Assembly (NCBI GenBank): GCA_037190485.1
Contig: JBBCJB010000049.1
Location: 1-64,000, forward strand
Origin: Parapedobacter sp037190485
GTDB lineage: Bacteria > Bacteroidota > Bacteroidia > Sphingobacteriales > Sphingobacteriaceae
Length of the DNA stretch: 64,000 nucleotides
Direction of reading: 5' to 3'
The position numbers and the translations under genes are program-made. The stretch's first letter is position 1; each line of letters starts with the position of its first letter. Positions 44,988-54,373 of this stretch are shown here, piece by piece. The notes beneath the pieces are model-generated. The model was not told the DNA's origin. It did not search any database and saw only the letters and a list, made by a program, of their open reading frames with translations.

Positions 44988-45182
44988 GGTTAATAATTTT
45001 GTTTACGGGGCTAATTTGCACGGAAAAAAGCAGGCTGTTTTTTGTTTTTCGTAAGGCAGGACGAATCCGCGTGAGTGGGGGTGTTTTTATGCGTGGACCG
45101 GAAATGTGACGAGTGTCATTTTTTTTTGTCGGCTGGGGTCTTATCTTTAGCGCCGAAACAAACTAATTTTAACTATCTGGTT

Positions 45183-45917
45183 ATGAAGTACACCATCGTT
45201 TTAATCGACGACGACCCCGTCGTTTTGGCCCAACAGGGCGCTAAATTCGCCAAGTTTCCTTGGGCAATCGTCATCGGGTCTTTCACGAGCATCGCGGAAG
45301 CCTATCAGTTCCTTTCCAAACGGCGAGGCAAGGTCGACATCATCTGTTGTGATATCGACATGCCGGGCATCAATGGCATCGACGGCGTGGCGATTGTCAT
45401 GAATCGAACGCGTTTATTCGTATTCCTCACCGGTTATCCCGAATTTGCATTGCCGGCCTATGACAAGCGGGCAGACATGTATTTGCTAAAACCATTGACG
45501 GAAATCATGGTACTTGAAATCCTGGGCAAATTGGAGGGCCGCCACGGTTATAACGGGCTGCCGGAAGCACCCACGGGAAGTTTCCTCGTGACGGGGTTAA
45601 GAACCGAGCAACTCGTGAATGTGGAAGTCCGTGACATCACCAAGATATCTGCTAACGATCATTTCGTGGAGGTATATGCGCCGCATTTGATAGGGATCGC
45701 ACATATGGGTATGGATGAAATAACCGCATATTTCGCTCCCACGGATTGGTTCATCCGGTTAAATCGTTCAACCGTGGTAGCACTTTCATTCATCGCAAGT
45801 GCAGAAAAAGGCTATCTGTATACCAAAGATGGGGAAAAATACCCGATTGGCGATGTCTATGGCCCGCAGGTACGCGAGTTCCTGAAGCGGAACCAATTGC
45901 GGAAGGGCCGTGGTTAG
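45183..45917 (+). CDS. LytTR-family response regulator
   Basis: 244 aa from ATG 45183; longer in-frame starts run through the promoter. The receiver domain has IVLIDDDPVVLAQQ, phospho-acceptor Asp in ICCDIDMPGI, and LTGYPEFALPAYDKRADMYL with the conserved Lys in LLKPL. The C-terminal LytTR DNA-binding domain contains ISANDHFVEVYAP and FIRLNRSTVVALSFI. Its stop overlaps the GTG start of the cognate kinase. A TATCTTTA box (about 45142-45149) is the likely promoter. Confidence 0.92.
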   Translation: MKYTIVLIDDDPVVLAQQGAKFAKFPWAIVIGSFTSIAEAYQFLSKRRGKVDIICCDIDMPGINGIDGVAIVMNRTRLFVFLTGYPEFALPAYDKRADMYLLKPLTEIMVLEILGKLEGRHGYNGLPEAPTGSFLVTGLRTEQLVNVEVRDITKISANDHFVEVYAPHLIGIAHMGMDEITAYFAPTDWFIRLNRSTVVALSFIASAEKGYLYTKDGEKYPIGDVYGPQVREFLKRNQLRKGRG

Positions 45918-46998
45918 AGGCCGGGGCCTCTCGGACGCGATGCTCGGCAAGCACCGCTGGATACTGCACGTGGCGTTCTGGATGGGCTGGGTGCTGGTGT
46001 CGGACACGTTTTTCCATGAGTTTGCCGTAGGCAGCGTGCGGGGGTGGGTGGAATTCGTGGTGAACATCCTGTTGCACATCGGCATGTTTTACCTGATTGC
46101 CTACGGCATCGCGCCGGCGATATTCCGCGATCGCGCGAATAGCTGGTGGCGGCTGTTGCTGTATCCCTGCCTGACCGTGCTGGGTTTGATGGCCGTGGTG
46201 GTTGCGATCGGGCTCTGGGCAGGCGGGCTGGAGTTCAATTTCGGATGGGGGTTACCCTTCCGGTTTTATATCGCGAACATAAAAGCCATCCTCATGCCCT
46301 TTTTCCCCGACATGGCGATGGGCCTATTGTTCTATGGCGTGCGTTGGGGCGCGGTGCAGTTCATCGCGTTGCGCGAGGTCAAGACGTTTTCAACCGACCT
46401 GCTGCAGTCATTGACGGTAACCCGGCAATCCGAACTGATGATGCGGGTATTGCCGCACCTGCTGCTGAACCTTCTCCCCATCTTGGAGCGCATCGTTTCG
46501 GTAGACTACCAGCGGTTTTCGCAGGCCTTTGACAAAGCCTACGGTATCTTTAGGTATTTCGCGGGGCTGCCGCCCGGCGCGCGCGTGCCGTCTTGGGACG
46601 AGATCCGACAGGCATACGAGCTGATCACGATCAAGGCGATGGCCCTTGGCCATGAAGTCCACATCCGGTGGGAACTTGACGATCGGTTGAGCCAACTGCT
46701 GATCCTGCCGATGTCCATCTTTGCATTGGTGGAGAACGTGCTGAAGTATGCGGTATTGGACAAGTCGGAAAAGTCGGCGGTGATTCGCGTGGGGGTGCGC
46801 GACGGGATGGTATTCATCCAGACGGAAAACGCGGTGAGGGAAGGCGCGAAAATGCAGGGAAATGGTCTTGGGATGGGACTGAACAACCTCCGGGCGCAAC
46901 TGGCAAACCTGGTGGATGGGGATTTCTCGCTGGAGGCCGAGTCACGGCGAGACCGGTTCTTCGTGTCATTGACGTATCCGGTGGCCGAAATCGCTTAG
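45910..46998 (+). CDS. LytS-type sensor histidine kinase
   Basis: 362 aa from GTG 45910 (ATG 45940 is an alternative). Four N-terminal membrane helices (about 20-165) precede a His_kinase box. The usual NPHFLFN motif is altered to LPHLLLN, but the phospho-accepting H183 and N187 are kept. The ATPase N-box (ALVENVLKYAV) and G-box (GNGLGMGLNNLRAQL) are intact. It is coupled to the LytTR regulator by overlap. The signal is unknown. Confidence 0.88.
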   Translation: MVRGRGLSDAMLGKHRWILHVAFWMGWVLVSDTFFHEFAVGSVRGWVEFVVNILLHIGMFYLIAYGIAPAIFRDRANSWWRLLLYPCLTVLGLMAVVVAIGLWAGGLEFNFGWGLPFRFYIANIKAILMPFFPDMAMGLLFYGVRWGAVQFIALREVKTFSTDLLQSLTVTRQSELMMRVLPHLLLNLLPILERIVSVDYQRFSQAFDKAYGIFRYFAGLPPGARVPSWDEIRQAYELITIKAMALGHEVHIRWELDDRLSQLLILPMSIFALVENVLKYAVLDKSEKSAVIRVGVRDGMVFIQTENAVREGAKMQGNGLGMGLNNLRAQLANLVDGDFSLEAESRRDRFFVSLTYPVAEIA

Positions 46999-47115
46999 GA
47001 ATCGTTTGGTTTTTTCGATATGTTTGCCGGGATAGTTTAATTCATTTACCGGCCAACCCTGGTAGCGCATCATTGCGGGGCTTACCTATTGGCGCTGGCT
47101 TTAACACCTACTGAA

Positions 47116-47484
47116 ATGTTAAAGCATAATGAACATTGGGATGCCCGGTTGGCATCCATCGATACGAGCCTAATGGTCATCGCACGTTGCTGTGCCTTTT
47201 TGATGGATCGGGGCCTGCTCGAGAAATTCGTGGAAAGCCTGCCTGATGCGGAGGCATCGGAACGCGGCAACCGGCCGACCGAAAGCATGGCCGTCGAGGA
47301 GAAAAAAGAACATTACGAAGAATCCGAACTGATGACCATCAAGGAAGCCGAGGATTATTTCGGCCGTACGAAACTCTATGAGCTCCGCAAGGCCGGGATG
47401 CTCACCACCGTAGCATTCCACGCGCGGGACAAAAGGCTGGTGCGCGCGGAAGTGGTCGCGCTGGCGCGGTGGCGGAGGCGATGA
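47116..47484 (+). CDS. Small helix-turn-helix (excisionase-like) DNA-binding protein
   Basis: 122 aa from ATG 47116 (TTG 47089 is in frame). The C-terminal third is a MerR/excisionase-type HTH (MTIKEAEDYFGRTKLYELRK, then AGMLTTVAFHARDKRLVRAE, VVALARWRRR). The N-terminus is helical (LASIDTSLMVIARCCAFLMD). Bacteroidota carry many such orphan proteins. It directly precedes the roughly 30-unit 21-bp array, so it is a candidate binder of that array. Confidence 0.75.
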   Translation: MLKHNEHWDARLASIDTSLMVIARCCAFLMDRGLLEKFVESLPDAEASERGNRPTESMAVEEKKEHYEESELMTIKEAEDYFGRTKLYELRKAGMLTTVAFHARDKRLVRAEVVALARWRRR

Positions 47485-47509
47485 ACGGGCATGGGCCGAA
47501 AGTAGGCCA

Positions 47510-48150
47510 ATTGCCGTATGCTTGCAGCCTATTGTCGTATGTGGCCAGGCTATTGTCGTATGCTTCCAGCCTAGTGACATATGCTTCCAGGCTATTGTGG
47601 TATGCTGCTCGCCCATTGCCGTACGGATGGTGGGTAAAGCGTATGCGGCTAGCCCGGCAGCATACGGCAAGGGCCTATTGTCGTATGCTTCCAGGCCATT
47701 GTCGTATGCATGTCGCCGTTTGCCATATGGCTTTCGGCCCGTGCGATATGTCGGTTGGCTATTGAGGTGTACCAAAAGGCGCTTGCCGTACAACAAAGCG
47801 CCAGCCGCATATGCGGTTAGCCGATCGCCATCCGCCTGCAACGTCAACGCACACGGCATGGCGCTGGTGAGGTATACCTTCGGGGTAAACGCATCTGGCA
47901 ATGGGTCGTTGCCATACGTACTTAGCCCGTTGTCCTATGCTGCGAGGCCGATGTGGTATGCTGTTCGGCCATTGTCGTATGTTGTTGGCTGCCTGCGTAC
48001 TGCAATAGACTAGACGCATACGTCAATGGCCGATCGACGTATGGCAATGGACTATTGTCGTACGGCAGGCGGCTATTGTGATATGGCAACGCCGCCGAGG
48101 CCTATGCGGTAAGGCAAGGTAGGTAATGCAGCTGGGTAAGTAGGTATGGC
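47510..48150. repeat. Diverged 21-bp tandem repeat array, about 30 units, around CGTATG
   Basis: TATG or TACG falls at 47517, 47538, 47559, 47580, 47601 and 47622, then 47642, 47663, 47684, 47705, 47726 and 47747, and continues at 21-bp steps to 47978. A second 1-bp slip gives 47998, and the phase then holds to 48145. The best units read GGCTATTGTCGTATGCTTCC. Some are near-palindromic, such as CCGCATATGCGG. All frames stay largely open on both strands because 21 is a multiple of three, but the two slips and sequence decay argue against a protein. No other gene lies in 47485-48261. Confidence 0.9.
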
Positions 48151-48261
48151 AACGATTCGAAATTTTCTTTCATACTCGAATATTGTTAAGTAAATGTAAT
48201 GAATGGCATGGCCATCCGGATAACGCTTCCGGATGGCCATCGTGGATGCGTTTGCAACGCG

Positions 48262-49569
48262 TTATTCCGATACCGCGAGCTTCGAAATGTGCGTGATGAA
48301 AATCGGTGTGGTGAGTCCCCTCGTGGCGGTAGCGGTGGCCGCGTCGAATTTATATACGGCCGATTCGACCGCGCCGTCTTCCGTATACGTAATGGCCATG
48401 TAACCCGTGCCGTCCAACGGTGAATAATTGTCGCTGTATTCCGAGCAATATTGTATCGCCGCGGGCTCGGGCACGCCCGTAACCCACTTGAATGAGCCGT
48501 CATAGACATTGACGACGGCAAATTTGGGCCTGAACGCATAGATGGAGGCGGTTGATGCGTAAGGGTTCGGAACCTTCAGGCCGGGGAAAGGTTCCCCGAT
48601 AGGCACGCCGATCGTCAGCAAGAAACTGCCTTTGCCCAGATAGAGTTTCCTGCCTACGATTTCGTTTTCACCGATCTTTTCCCCGATGTTGAAAAAGAAA
48701 GCCTTGTCAAACTCGGTGGTGCCTTTGTTGATCCGCAGGATACCGGCAGGTGTCTCGCTCGTCCTATCCAGGGTCGTGTTGTTCCTGAACTGCGCCTTGG
48801 TTCCAATCACGTAAAAATCACCTTGTTCGTCCAGGTCGGCACCACTGGCGAAATAATTCCCGATGGATCCTGTCCGGCCGTCACGGATGATCTTGTTCAA
48901 CCTCATGGACGGATACTCGTAAACGGCTACGTAGGCGCTGTCCAGGTATGATGTAGCGAATGTCTGCCCGCTATGGACGCTCCAGTAAGGCGCGAAGACG
49001 TAGTCGCCCACCTTATCGAAGCTGTTGAAGAAAACTTTCTCGTTCTTTGCCGCGCCGCCGAGCTCCACCGAATTGAATTCGCCCTGGCCCACGATCTGCA
49101 TCGATTTCACATCGAAACGATACCATTGCGAAAAGGTCTCCGCGGGCTGCCAGGCTTGTTTCATCAGCAGGACCTCGTCGCCCACGCTCCCACGTACGGT
49201 CATGGTCTCCGTTTGGAAATCGGTGAGTTTTTCAAGCGCGTTGTTGGCGTTTGCCCTGTAGGCGGTCACCGAACCGGCGCCGCCGCCGCCGAACTTCAGG
49301 CTAAGCAGTGTTGACCCGTTCGTCACGTAGTTCCGTTCGCCGCTTTGCTCGATGCCTTGGGCACGGGTAACCAGCGCGCCTTCGTCAAGTGAGGGTGCGG
49401 TATAAAGTATATCTGTTCCGTTGGCCGCACGCCTGCCGGAGATGATGTAAATATCGCGCGCTTCCGGGTCGGGGTCTGTCGGTTCCGGCGTGTTTGCGGG
49501 ATCCTTGCTGCACGCCCCGGCAATCAGCAGGATGCAGCTTAAGCCAATCAATAGTCTGTTGTGATTCAT
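48262..49569 (-). CDS. DUF4374 lipoprotein of the iron-uptake operon
   Basis: 435 aa from ATG 49569 (ATG 49575 is two codons earlier). The lipobox LIAGAC anchors it to the envelope. The body (YIISGRRAANGTDILYTAPS, YRFDVKSMQIVGQGEFN, KVGDYVFAPYWSVHSGQTFA) is a beta-propeller-like repeat typical of DUF4374, a family normally encoded beside siderophore or heme TonB receptors. It follows the receptor gene after 14 bp on the same strand. A ligand-binding role is likely. Confidence 0.88.
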   Translation of the reverse strand: MNHNRLLIGLSCILLIAGACSKDPANTPEPTDPDPEARDIYIISGRRAANGTDILYTAPSLDEGALVTRAQGIEQSGERNYVTNGSTLLSLKFGGGGAGSVTAYRANANNALEKLTDFQTETMTVRGSVGDEVLLMKQAWQPAETFSQWYRFDVKSMQIVGQGEFNSVELGGAAKNEKVFFNSFDKVGDYVFAPYWSVHSGQTFATSYLDSAYVAVYEYPSMRLNKIIRDGRTGSIGNYFASGADLDEQGDFYVIGTKAQFRNNTTLDRTSETPAGILRINKGTTEFDKAFFFNIGEKIGENEIVGRKLYLGKGSFLLTIGVPIGEPFPGLKVPNPYASTASIYAFRPKFAVVNVYDGSFKWVTGVPEPAAIQYCSEYSDNYSPLDGTGYMAITYTEDGAVESAVYKFDAATATATRGLTTPIFITHISKLAVSE

Positions 49570-49583
49570 ATCCATTTGTTGTG

Positions 49584-51779
49584 TTACTTGTTAAAAAAAT
49601 ATCTCAATTTCAAGGTAAACGAACGGCCCGGCTTCTGCAGGCTGAAATTGTCGTACAACCGGTGGTCCATGATGTTCCGGCACTCCATCCCGATGTTGTA
49701 CCGCCCGTCTTTCAGCGTGTAGACCACGTTTACGTCGTGGGCCAACTGTTCCGGGATCATCCGTTTGGTCTCCGGTGCGCCGTCGATGGCCCAATACAGG
49801 TAAAATTCATGGACGTAGCGCATGGTGTAGCCGACGCTCAGCCGATCGTACGCTTCGAAGACATCATCCAAGAGCAATAGCGCGTCGGCATTGCCGTATA
49901 GGTAAGGGATATTGGGTATCCGTTCGTCATGGGTGGGGTTGGGCAACGGTTGCTCGGCCACGATGTCGGTACGGTGCGGATGCTTATCGCGGATGTCTTG
50001 GTAGGTCAGGCTGGCGCCGACCGTAAACAGGCGTGCGTAGGAATAGCGTAGTTCGGTTTCCAGTCCTACCGAGCGCACCTTGACCAGGTTTTGCGTCATG
50101 ATCTTGTTCTCCAAGGCGTTGAACGTGTCGTATAGGTAGTCGTCGGCATTTTTATAGGTCCCGACCGCGCCGATGTAGAACCGGTGCGCGCGGAGGGGCA
50201 CCGTATAATTGAGGCCGACATTGATGTTCTCGCTGGTTTCGGGCCGAAGGCCCCAGTTGCCTTCGCGATACACCACATCCCCGAAAAGCTCCTCGTGATC
50301 GGGCAGGCGCATGGCGTGTTCGTAGGAGGCCCTGAGCTGTAACAGCGGTGCAAGGAAATGGGATAGGGCCGATCCGTACGCGAATGCATGCCGGCCGACC
50401 TGCTTGGGGATAAACAGGGTGTCTGGGTCGCGCCCGTAATCGATATCGACCAACTCCGTGTGCCCTTTTTGCGCGTAGTACTTACCGAATACGGTCACGT
50501 CCCACTTGTCGGGCAGCGTATACTGATAACTCAGGCCCAGGATGTTTTTGGCGTTCACCTGGGGGATGTTGTCGATCTGCAACGGGTTTGCCAGGTTTTC
50601 GCCTTTCCGGTTGAACCGTGAAAAGCTATTGTTCAGTGCCAGGCTGTGCCGCGCATGGATGCGATAAACCAGCGAAGCGTTCACGTTCGCATCATGATTG
50701 CGGTATTTATAATGGCTGTAAAGGTACTCGCCCCCCTTGCCCCGGTACACGATCGTGTCGCCCAACCACCCGAAACGGGCATGCGTCGTATCCACGTTGC
50801 CAATCTTGCCCAGGTTGTAATTGGCATGCACGGTCACGTCCAGCTTTTCGGTGGCAAATCCCTTTTTCCGGTATTTCAGCGTAGGCAAAACGATCGAACC
50901 GCGCTCATGCCAGGCCCCGAAGACGACATCCTGCGTGGCGCCCGTCTGGATTTCCTTGTAATACTGCCCCAGCGTGATGCCGAGCAACAATTCATCCGTC
51001 CAGGACCGATCCACGAATCCCGTTTGCGCGATGACCGTCTCGTTGCGATAGTTGTCGTGGAAGCGGCGCAGCGTCGTGTCCCTGACATACCGCCCGGTGT
51101 GGATGTCGGCAGCATCCAGCGTTACCCGATAGTCATTGTCCGAATAGTTCTGGAAGGCATTCAGCCGAACGGCAAAACCGGTGGGCGACGTGTAGCCGGC
51201 ATTCACGTAAGAACGATGCGTATTGAACGAGCCGTAGGCATACGAGGCGTCCACGAAATTCCGCATGTTCCTGTTGGTGATGATATTCACCGCGCCGCCC
51301 AATGCGTCGCTCCCCAACCAGATGGGCACGACGCCCTTATAGACTTCCACGCGCTCCGCGATGTTCACGGGGATGTTGTTGATCTGGAACGCCGAACCGA
51401 AGCCGTCCATCGGAACCCCATCGAGGAAAAACTTGATCCGCTTGCCGGAGAAGCCGCCGATCGAAAAATCGAAGTCGGAGCCCACGCCGCCCGTTTCGCG
51501 CAAATGCGCCCCCGGCACGCGATCCAGCACGTGCGCGATATCCAATGTGCTGTTGTGCAGTTTGGTTGCATCGATGGCGGTTACGTGATAGGCCTGCCGG
51601 TTGGCCAACTTCACATCCGTGTAGCCATAAACCGTGACATCTTCGAGCATCAGCGTGTCTTTCCGGGCCTGGGCGGTATCGGTAACGGGCGTGCCGGGTT
51701 GTGCAGACAGGTTCGATACGGAAGCGATGGGCAGGAGCAAACAGACGATATGCTGGATGATGCGGTTAACGTGCGCCAA
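49584..51779 (-). CDS. TonB-dependent outer-membrane receptor (siderophore/iron type)
   Basis: 731 aa. TTG at 51779 is the best start because it opens a signal peptide (IVCLLLPIASVSNLSAQ) and no ATG is available. The TonB box (LEDVTVYGY) and plug (HVLDRVPGAHLRETGGVGSD, GVVPIWLGSDALGGAVNIIT) precede a 22-strand barrel ending KLRYFF. It lacks the SusC-type N-terminal domain. It is transcribed with DUF4374 from a promoter that carries the AraC-type direct repeats. The imported compound is probably a ferric chelate. Confidence 0.92.
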   Translation of the reverse strand: MAHVNRIIQHIVCLLLPIASVSNLSAQPGTPVTDTAQARKDTLMLEDVTVYGYTDVKLANRQAYHVTAIDATKLHNSTLDIAHVLDRVPGAHLRETGGVGSDFDFSIGGFSGKRIKFFLDGVPMDGFGSAFQINNIPVNIAERVEVYKGVVPIWLGSDALGGAVNIITNRNMRNFVDASYAYGSFNTHRSYVNAGYTSPTGFAVRLNAFQNYSDNDYRVTLDAADIHTGRYVRDTTLRRFHDNYRNETVIAQTGFVDRSWTDELLLGITLGQYYKEIQTGATQDVVFGAWHERGSIVLPTLKYRKKGFATEKLDVTVHANYNLGKIGNVDTTHARFGWLGDTIVYRGKGGEYLYSHYKYRNHDANVNASLVYRIHARHSLALNNSFSRFNRKGENLANPLQIDNIPQVNAKNILGLSYQYTLPDKWDVTVFGKYYAQKGHTELVDIDYGRDPDTLFIPKQVGRHAFAYGSALSHFLAPLLQLRASYEHAMRLPDHEELFGDVVYREGNWGLRPETSENINVGLNYTVPLRAHRFYIGAVGTYKNADDYLYDTFNALENKIMTQNLVKVRSVGLETELRYSYARLFTVGASLTYQDIRDKHPHRTDIVAEQPLPNPTHDERIPNIPYLYGNADALLLLDDVFEAYDRLSVGYTMRYVHEFYLYWAIDGAPETKRMIPEQLAHDVNVVYTLKDGRYNIGMECRNIMDHRLYDNFSLQKPGRSFTLKLRYFFNK

Positions 51780-51808
51780 ATTTGTTTCTATTTATACTGA
51801 TTATAAAT

Positions 51809-51830
51809 TACCTTTGTGGACGCAAAGGTA
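51809..51830. promoter_or_regulatory. Divergent palindromic -7 boxes (TACCTTTG ... CAAAGGTA)
   Basis: TACCTTTG at 51809-51816 on the plus strand and its exact inverse CAAAGGTA at 51823-51830, with a 6-bp spacer, give a perfect TAnnTTTG box in each direction. One faces the TonB receptor (start 51779, minus), the other the AraC gene (start 51892, plus). Confidence 0.75.
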
Positions 51831-51851
51831 GCAAGGCGGCCCTGGGCCGGG

Positions 51852-51890
51852 TTATGAATGTGGAAGTATTTATTATGAAATCAGAAGTAT
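51852..51890. promoter_or_regulatory. AraC-type operator: two direct repeats 21 bp apart
   Basis: TTATGAATGTGGAAGTAT (51852-51869) and TTATGAAATCAGAAGTAT (51873-51890). The same pair is at 55011-55049. Its inner edge is 22 bp from the receptor's -7 box at 51830. Its other edge abuts the ATG of the AraC gene, so autoregulation is likely. Confidence 0.72.
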
Positions 51891-51891
51891 C

Positions 51892-52881
51892 ATGGCGTAC
51901 AGGATCATAGGGGCCGACTTTTCGGATTTCATCGCGAAGCCGGCGGGAAACCAGCCGCTTGCCGACCAGGATGCGATCAGCCGGTTCGATTACCAGACGC
52001 CCAAGGGCGACATCCGATTCAAGGGACAGGCGTTGAGCGAAAGGCTGGCCATCGTGGAGGGAACCTACCGCATGCATGACGAGGTCACCATTGCCGGGAA
52101 AGGCGAGACAGGCTTGCTGGAGATCCAGATCAACCTCTCGGATGCCGATATCCATTTCCAGGACAAGGCCAAGGTGGCCAATGTCACGCCGGCGCAATCG
52201 GCCAACATCGCTTTTCTATCGGCGGATGAAAACGAGGCCAATATCCTGTTTCGCAAGGACGTGGTTTACCATACGTTCGATATCCATTTGCCGGCGACGT
52301 TGCTGGATCGGTATGCCGGTGAATCCAACATGCTGGACGGCTTCCTCGCCCGCATGCACCGCGACGAGAGTTGTAAGCTCTCGGCGCATCACATCGGCAT
52401 CACCCCGGCGATCCATAACGTGATCCAGGACATCAGGGGCTGTGCGTTCGAAGGGCTGACCCGCCGCATATTCCTCGAATCGAAGGCCTACGAATTGATC
52501 GCGCTGCTGTATGAAAGCGCGGAGAATAGGAGGGACGCGTATCCATTGACGCCTGCCGACCAGGAACGCATCCACGTGGCTGCCGAGCTGATCCGCCAAA
52601 ACGTGGAGCAGCCCTTGACGATCCACCAGTTGGCGCGGGAAGTGGGGATCAACCAGACGAAGCTCAAGATGGGCTTCAAGGCGGTGTTCGGGAATACGGT
52701 ATTCGGCTATCTGCAAGACATCCGGATGCACCAAGCCAAGCGCTGCCTGTTGGATACCCGGCTGTCCGTGCAGGAAATCGGCATGCTGGTGGGCTACCAG
52801 AGCACCTCCAATTTCAGCGCGGCGTTCAAGAAGACGTTTGGCTACCCGCCCGGTAAATTGCGAGCGCCAGCAGCCCGGTGA
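51892..52881 (+). CDS. AraC-family regulator of the iron-uptake genes (PchR-like)
   Basis: 329 aa. An N-terminal sensor domain of unknown ligand (about residues 1-215) is followed by a double HTH: LTIHQLAREVGINQTKLKMG and LSVQEIGMLVGYQSTSNFSA, ending FGYPPGKLR. This resembles PchR-type regulators that detect ferric siderophores. It is divergent from the TonB receptor. Its 3' end overlaps the PepSY gene's 3' end by 56 bp on the opposite strand. Confidence 0.9.
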   Translation: MAYRIIGADFSDFIAKPAGNQPLADQDAISRFDYQTPKGDIRFKGQALSERLAIVEGTYRMHDEVTIAGKGETGLLEIQINLSDADIHFQDKAKVANVTPAQSANIAFLSADENEANILFRKDVVYHTFDIHLPATLLDRYAGESNMLDGFLARMHRDESCKLSAHHIGITPAIHNVIQDIRGCAFEGLTRRIFLESKAYELIALLYESAENRRDAYPLTPADQERIHVAAELIRQNVEQPLTIHQLAREVGINQTKLKMGFKAVFGNTVFGYLQDIRMHQAKRCLLDTRLSVQEIGMLVGYQSTSNFSAAFKKTFGYPPGKLRAPAAR

Positions 52882-54373
52882 GCAACCACACGGCATCGGT
52901 CAGGCACACGTAAGGAAGCACGCCGGCCGAACGCCACAGCCAGTCGCCGGTGGCGATGCCGTTGGCCACGGGGACACCGCACGCGAGTACGCCGCCGACG
53001 AGCAGGTTGCGGTGCGTGACGCGCGGCACGGTCTTGCTGAAATACCCCAGGAGCGCGAACCCCAGCCATCCCCAGAAAAACAGGTTATTGACGGTGTGGG
53101 CATGGCCCGGGCCGGGGGCAACCAGCTGTTCGGCCACGAATAGGAGGGCGGTGGCTGGGAAGAGGCCGAAGCAGACGGCGAGGTAGCCCATCGTGACCCG
53201 GTGGTGGAAACGCCGCTGCCGCTCCGTGTAAGTGGGTTTGTTGCGTGCTTCTCGCCAGATGAGCACGCCGCTGATGATGACAAAGCACGTGAAGATGGAC
53301 AGGATGAAATAGAGGGCCTTGACCAGCCACCCGCCGAAATCGGCGAAATGGATATTGGCGATGCCCTGCAAGACCGACTGCAGGTAGGTGCGTCCGCCGG
53401 GCGCGATCTCCAGTTTGTACGCACCGGATTGCAGGTCGAGCACCACCGTGCCATTGCCGTTATAGGCCTGTCGGTCCACCAGGTCGGCACCGAGCGCCGC
53501 CCCGATCTTGCCCGGGTTGATGATTTCCAGGTACGCGATGTCGTATCCCGGATAATCCGTACGGATGCGCCGTACGCCGTCTTGGATGGGCATATGGCTG
53601 GCAGCCGCCGCTTCTTCGCCATGGGCGTGGAACGCTTCGGGCGGGTAGATCAGCGTGATGAGCCGATCCTGATCGCCCTTGAACACGACCAGCACGGCGG
53701 GTGCCAGGATGAACACGCTGAGCATGTAGAACGCGCCGGTGATGGCATACATGAGCTGGAAGGGCAGGCCGATGATCCCGAACACGGTATGGGCATTGGT
53801 ATGGAACTGTTTGGCGGCCTGCTTGAACGAGAACGCGTAGAACTTGGCCACGATGTTCTTCCAATGGATGAGCAGGCCCGTGATGACCGCGAAGGCGAAG
53901 AAAAGCGATACGAACCCGGCGATGTACCGCCCCACGTACCACGGCACCTGGTCCAGGAAATGCAACCGGTAGAGGGTCTCGCCCGTGGTCGATCCGTCGC
54001 CTTCGGCGGGATCCGTCACGGTATCGGTAACCGGATTGTACAGGAACGTGCGGTAGTGCGTGCCCGTCGAGTCCTCGAGCGGTGCATACACGGTATAGAC
54101 CGGACGGGTTTCGGCAGGCATCCGCACGCGGACTTCATCCGCTTGGGCCACCCCGGGCCGAAGCGAGTCCAGTCGTTGGATGAGCCGCTCGTAATCGATG
54201 TCCTTGACCAGGGGTATGCGCGCTTGCGGATCTTCCCATTGGTAGATTTCCTGTTTGTAGAGCGAAACCGCACCCGCGAAGAAGATGACGAACAGCACCG
54301 CACTGATGACGATGCCCGTCACCGTATGCGTATGGAACAGGATGTTGTACGCCCGCGGATTGAGTCCTTTCAT
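52826..54373 (-). CDS. PepSY-associated TM domain protein (iron-uptake reductase-like)
   Basis: 515 aa from ATG 54373. It opens with FHTHTVTGIVISAVLFVIFF, the HxH-containing first helix of PepSY-TM proteins, has PepSY-like periplasmic segments, and continues with further paired helices carrying His residues (FHTNAHTVFGIIGLPFQLMY, RRFHHRVTMGYLAVCFGLFP). Such proteins accompany siderophore receptors and probably reduce ferric chelates. Its start overlaps the DUF3649-like gene (ATGA). Many in-frame codons upstream belong to other reading frames and are excluded. Confidence 0.9.
   Translation of the reverse strand: MKGLNPRAYNILFHTHTVTGIVISAVLFVIFFAGAVSLYKQEIYQWEDPQARIPLVKDIDYERLIQRLDSLRPGVAQADEVRVRMPAETRPVYTVYAPLEDSTGTHYRTFLYNPVTDTVTDPAEGDGSTTGETLYRLHFLDQVPWYVGRYIAGFVSLFFAFAVITGLLIHWKNIVAKFYAFSFKQAAKQFHTNAHTVFGIIGLPFQLMYAITGAFYMLSVFILAPAVLVVFKGDQDRLITLIYPPEAFHAHGEEAAAASHMPIQDGVRRIRTDYPGYDIAYLEIINPGKIGAALGADLVDRQAYNGNGTVVLDLQSGAYKLEIAPGGRTYLQSVLQGIANIHFADFGGWLVKALYFILSIFTCFVIISGVLIWREARNKPTYTERQRRFHHRVTMGYLAVCFGLFPATALLFVAEQLVAPGPGHAHTVNNLFFWGWLGFALLGYFSKTVPRVTHRNLLVGGVLACGVPVANGIATGDWLWRSAGVLPYVCLTDAVWLLTGLLALAIYRAGSQTSS

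Noticed and set aside
47170..47901. Long minus-strand ORF with heptapeptide repeats
   Set aside because: It runs antisense through the HTH gene and is open only because the repeat period is a multiple of three. The 1-bp slips break the heptad phase.
47510..48150. CRISPR array
   Set aside because: Units are contiguous 21-mers without spacers, diverge gradually, and no cas gene is present.
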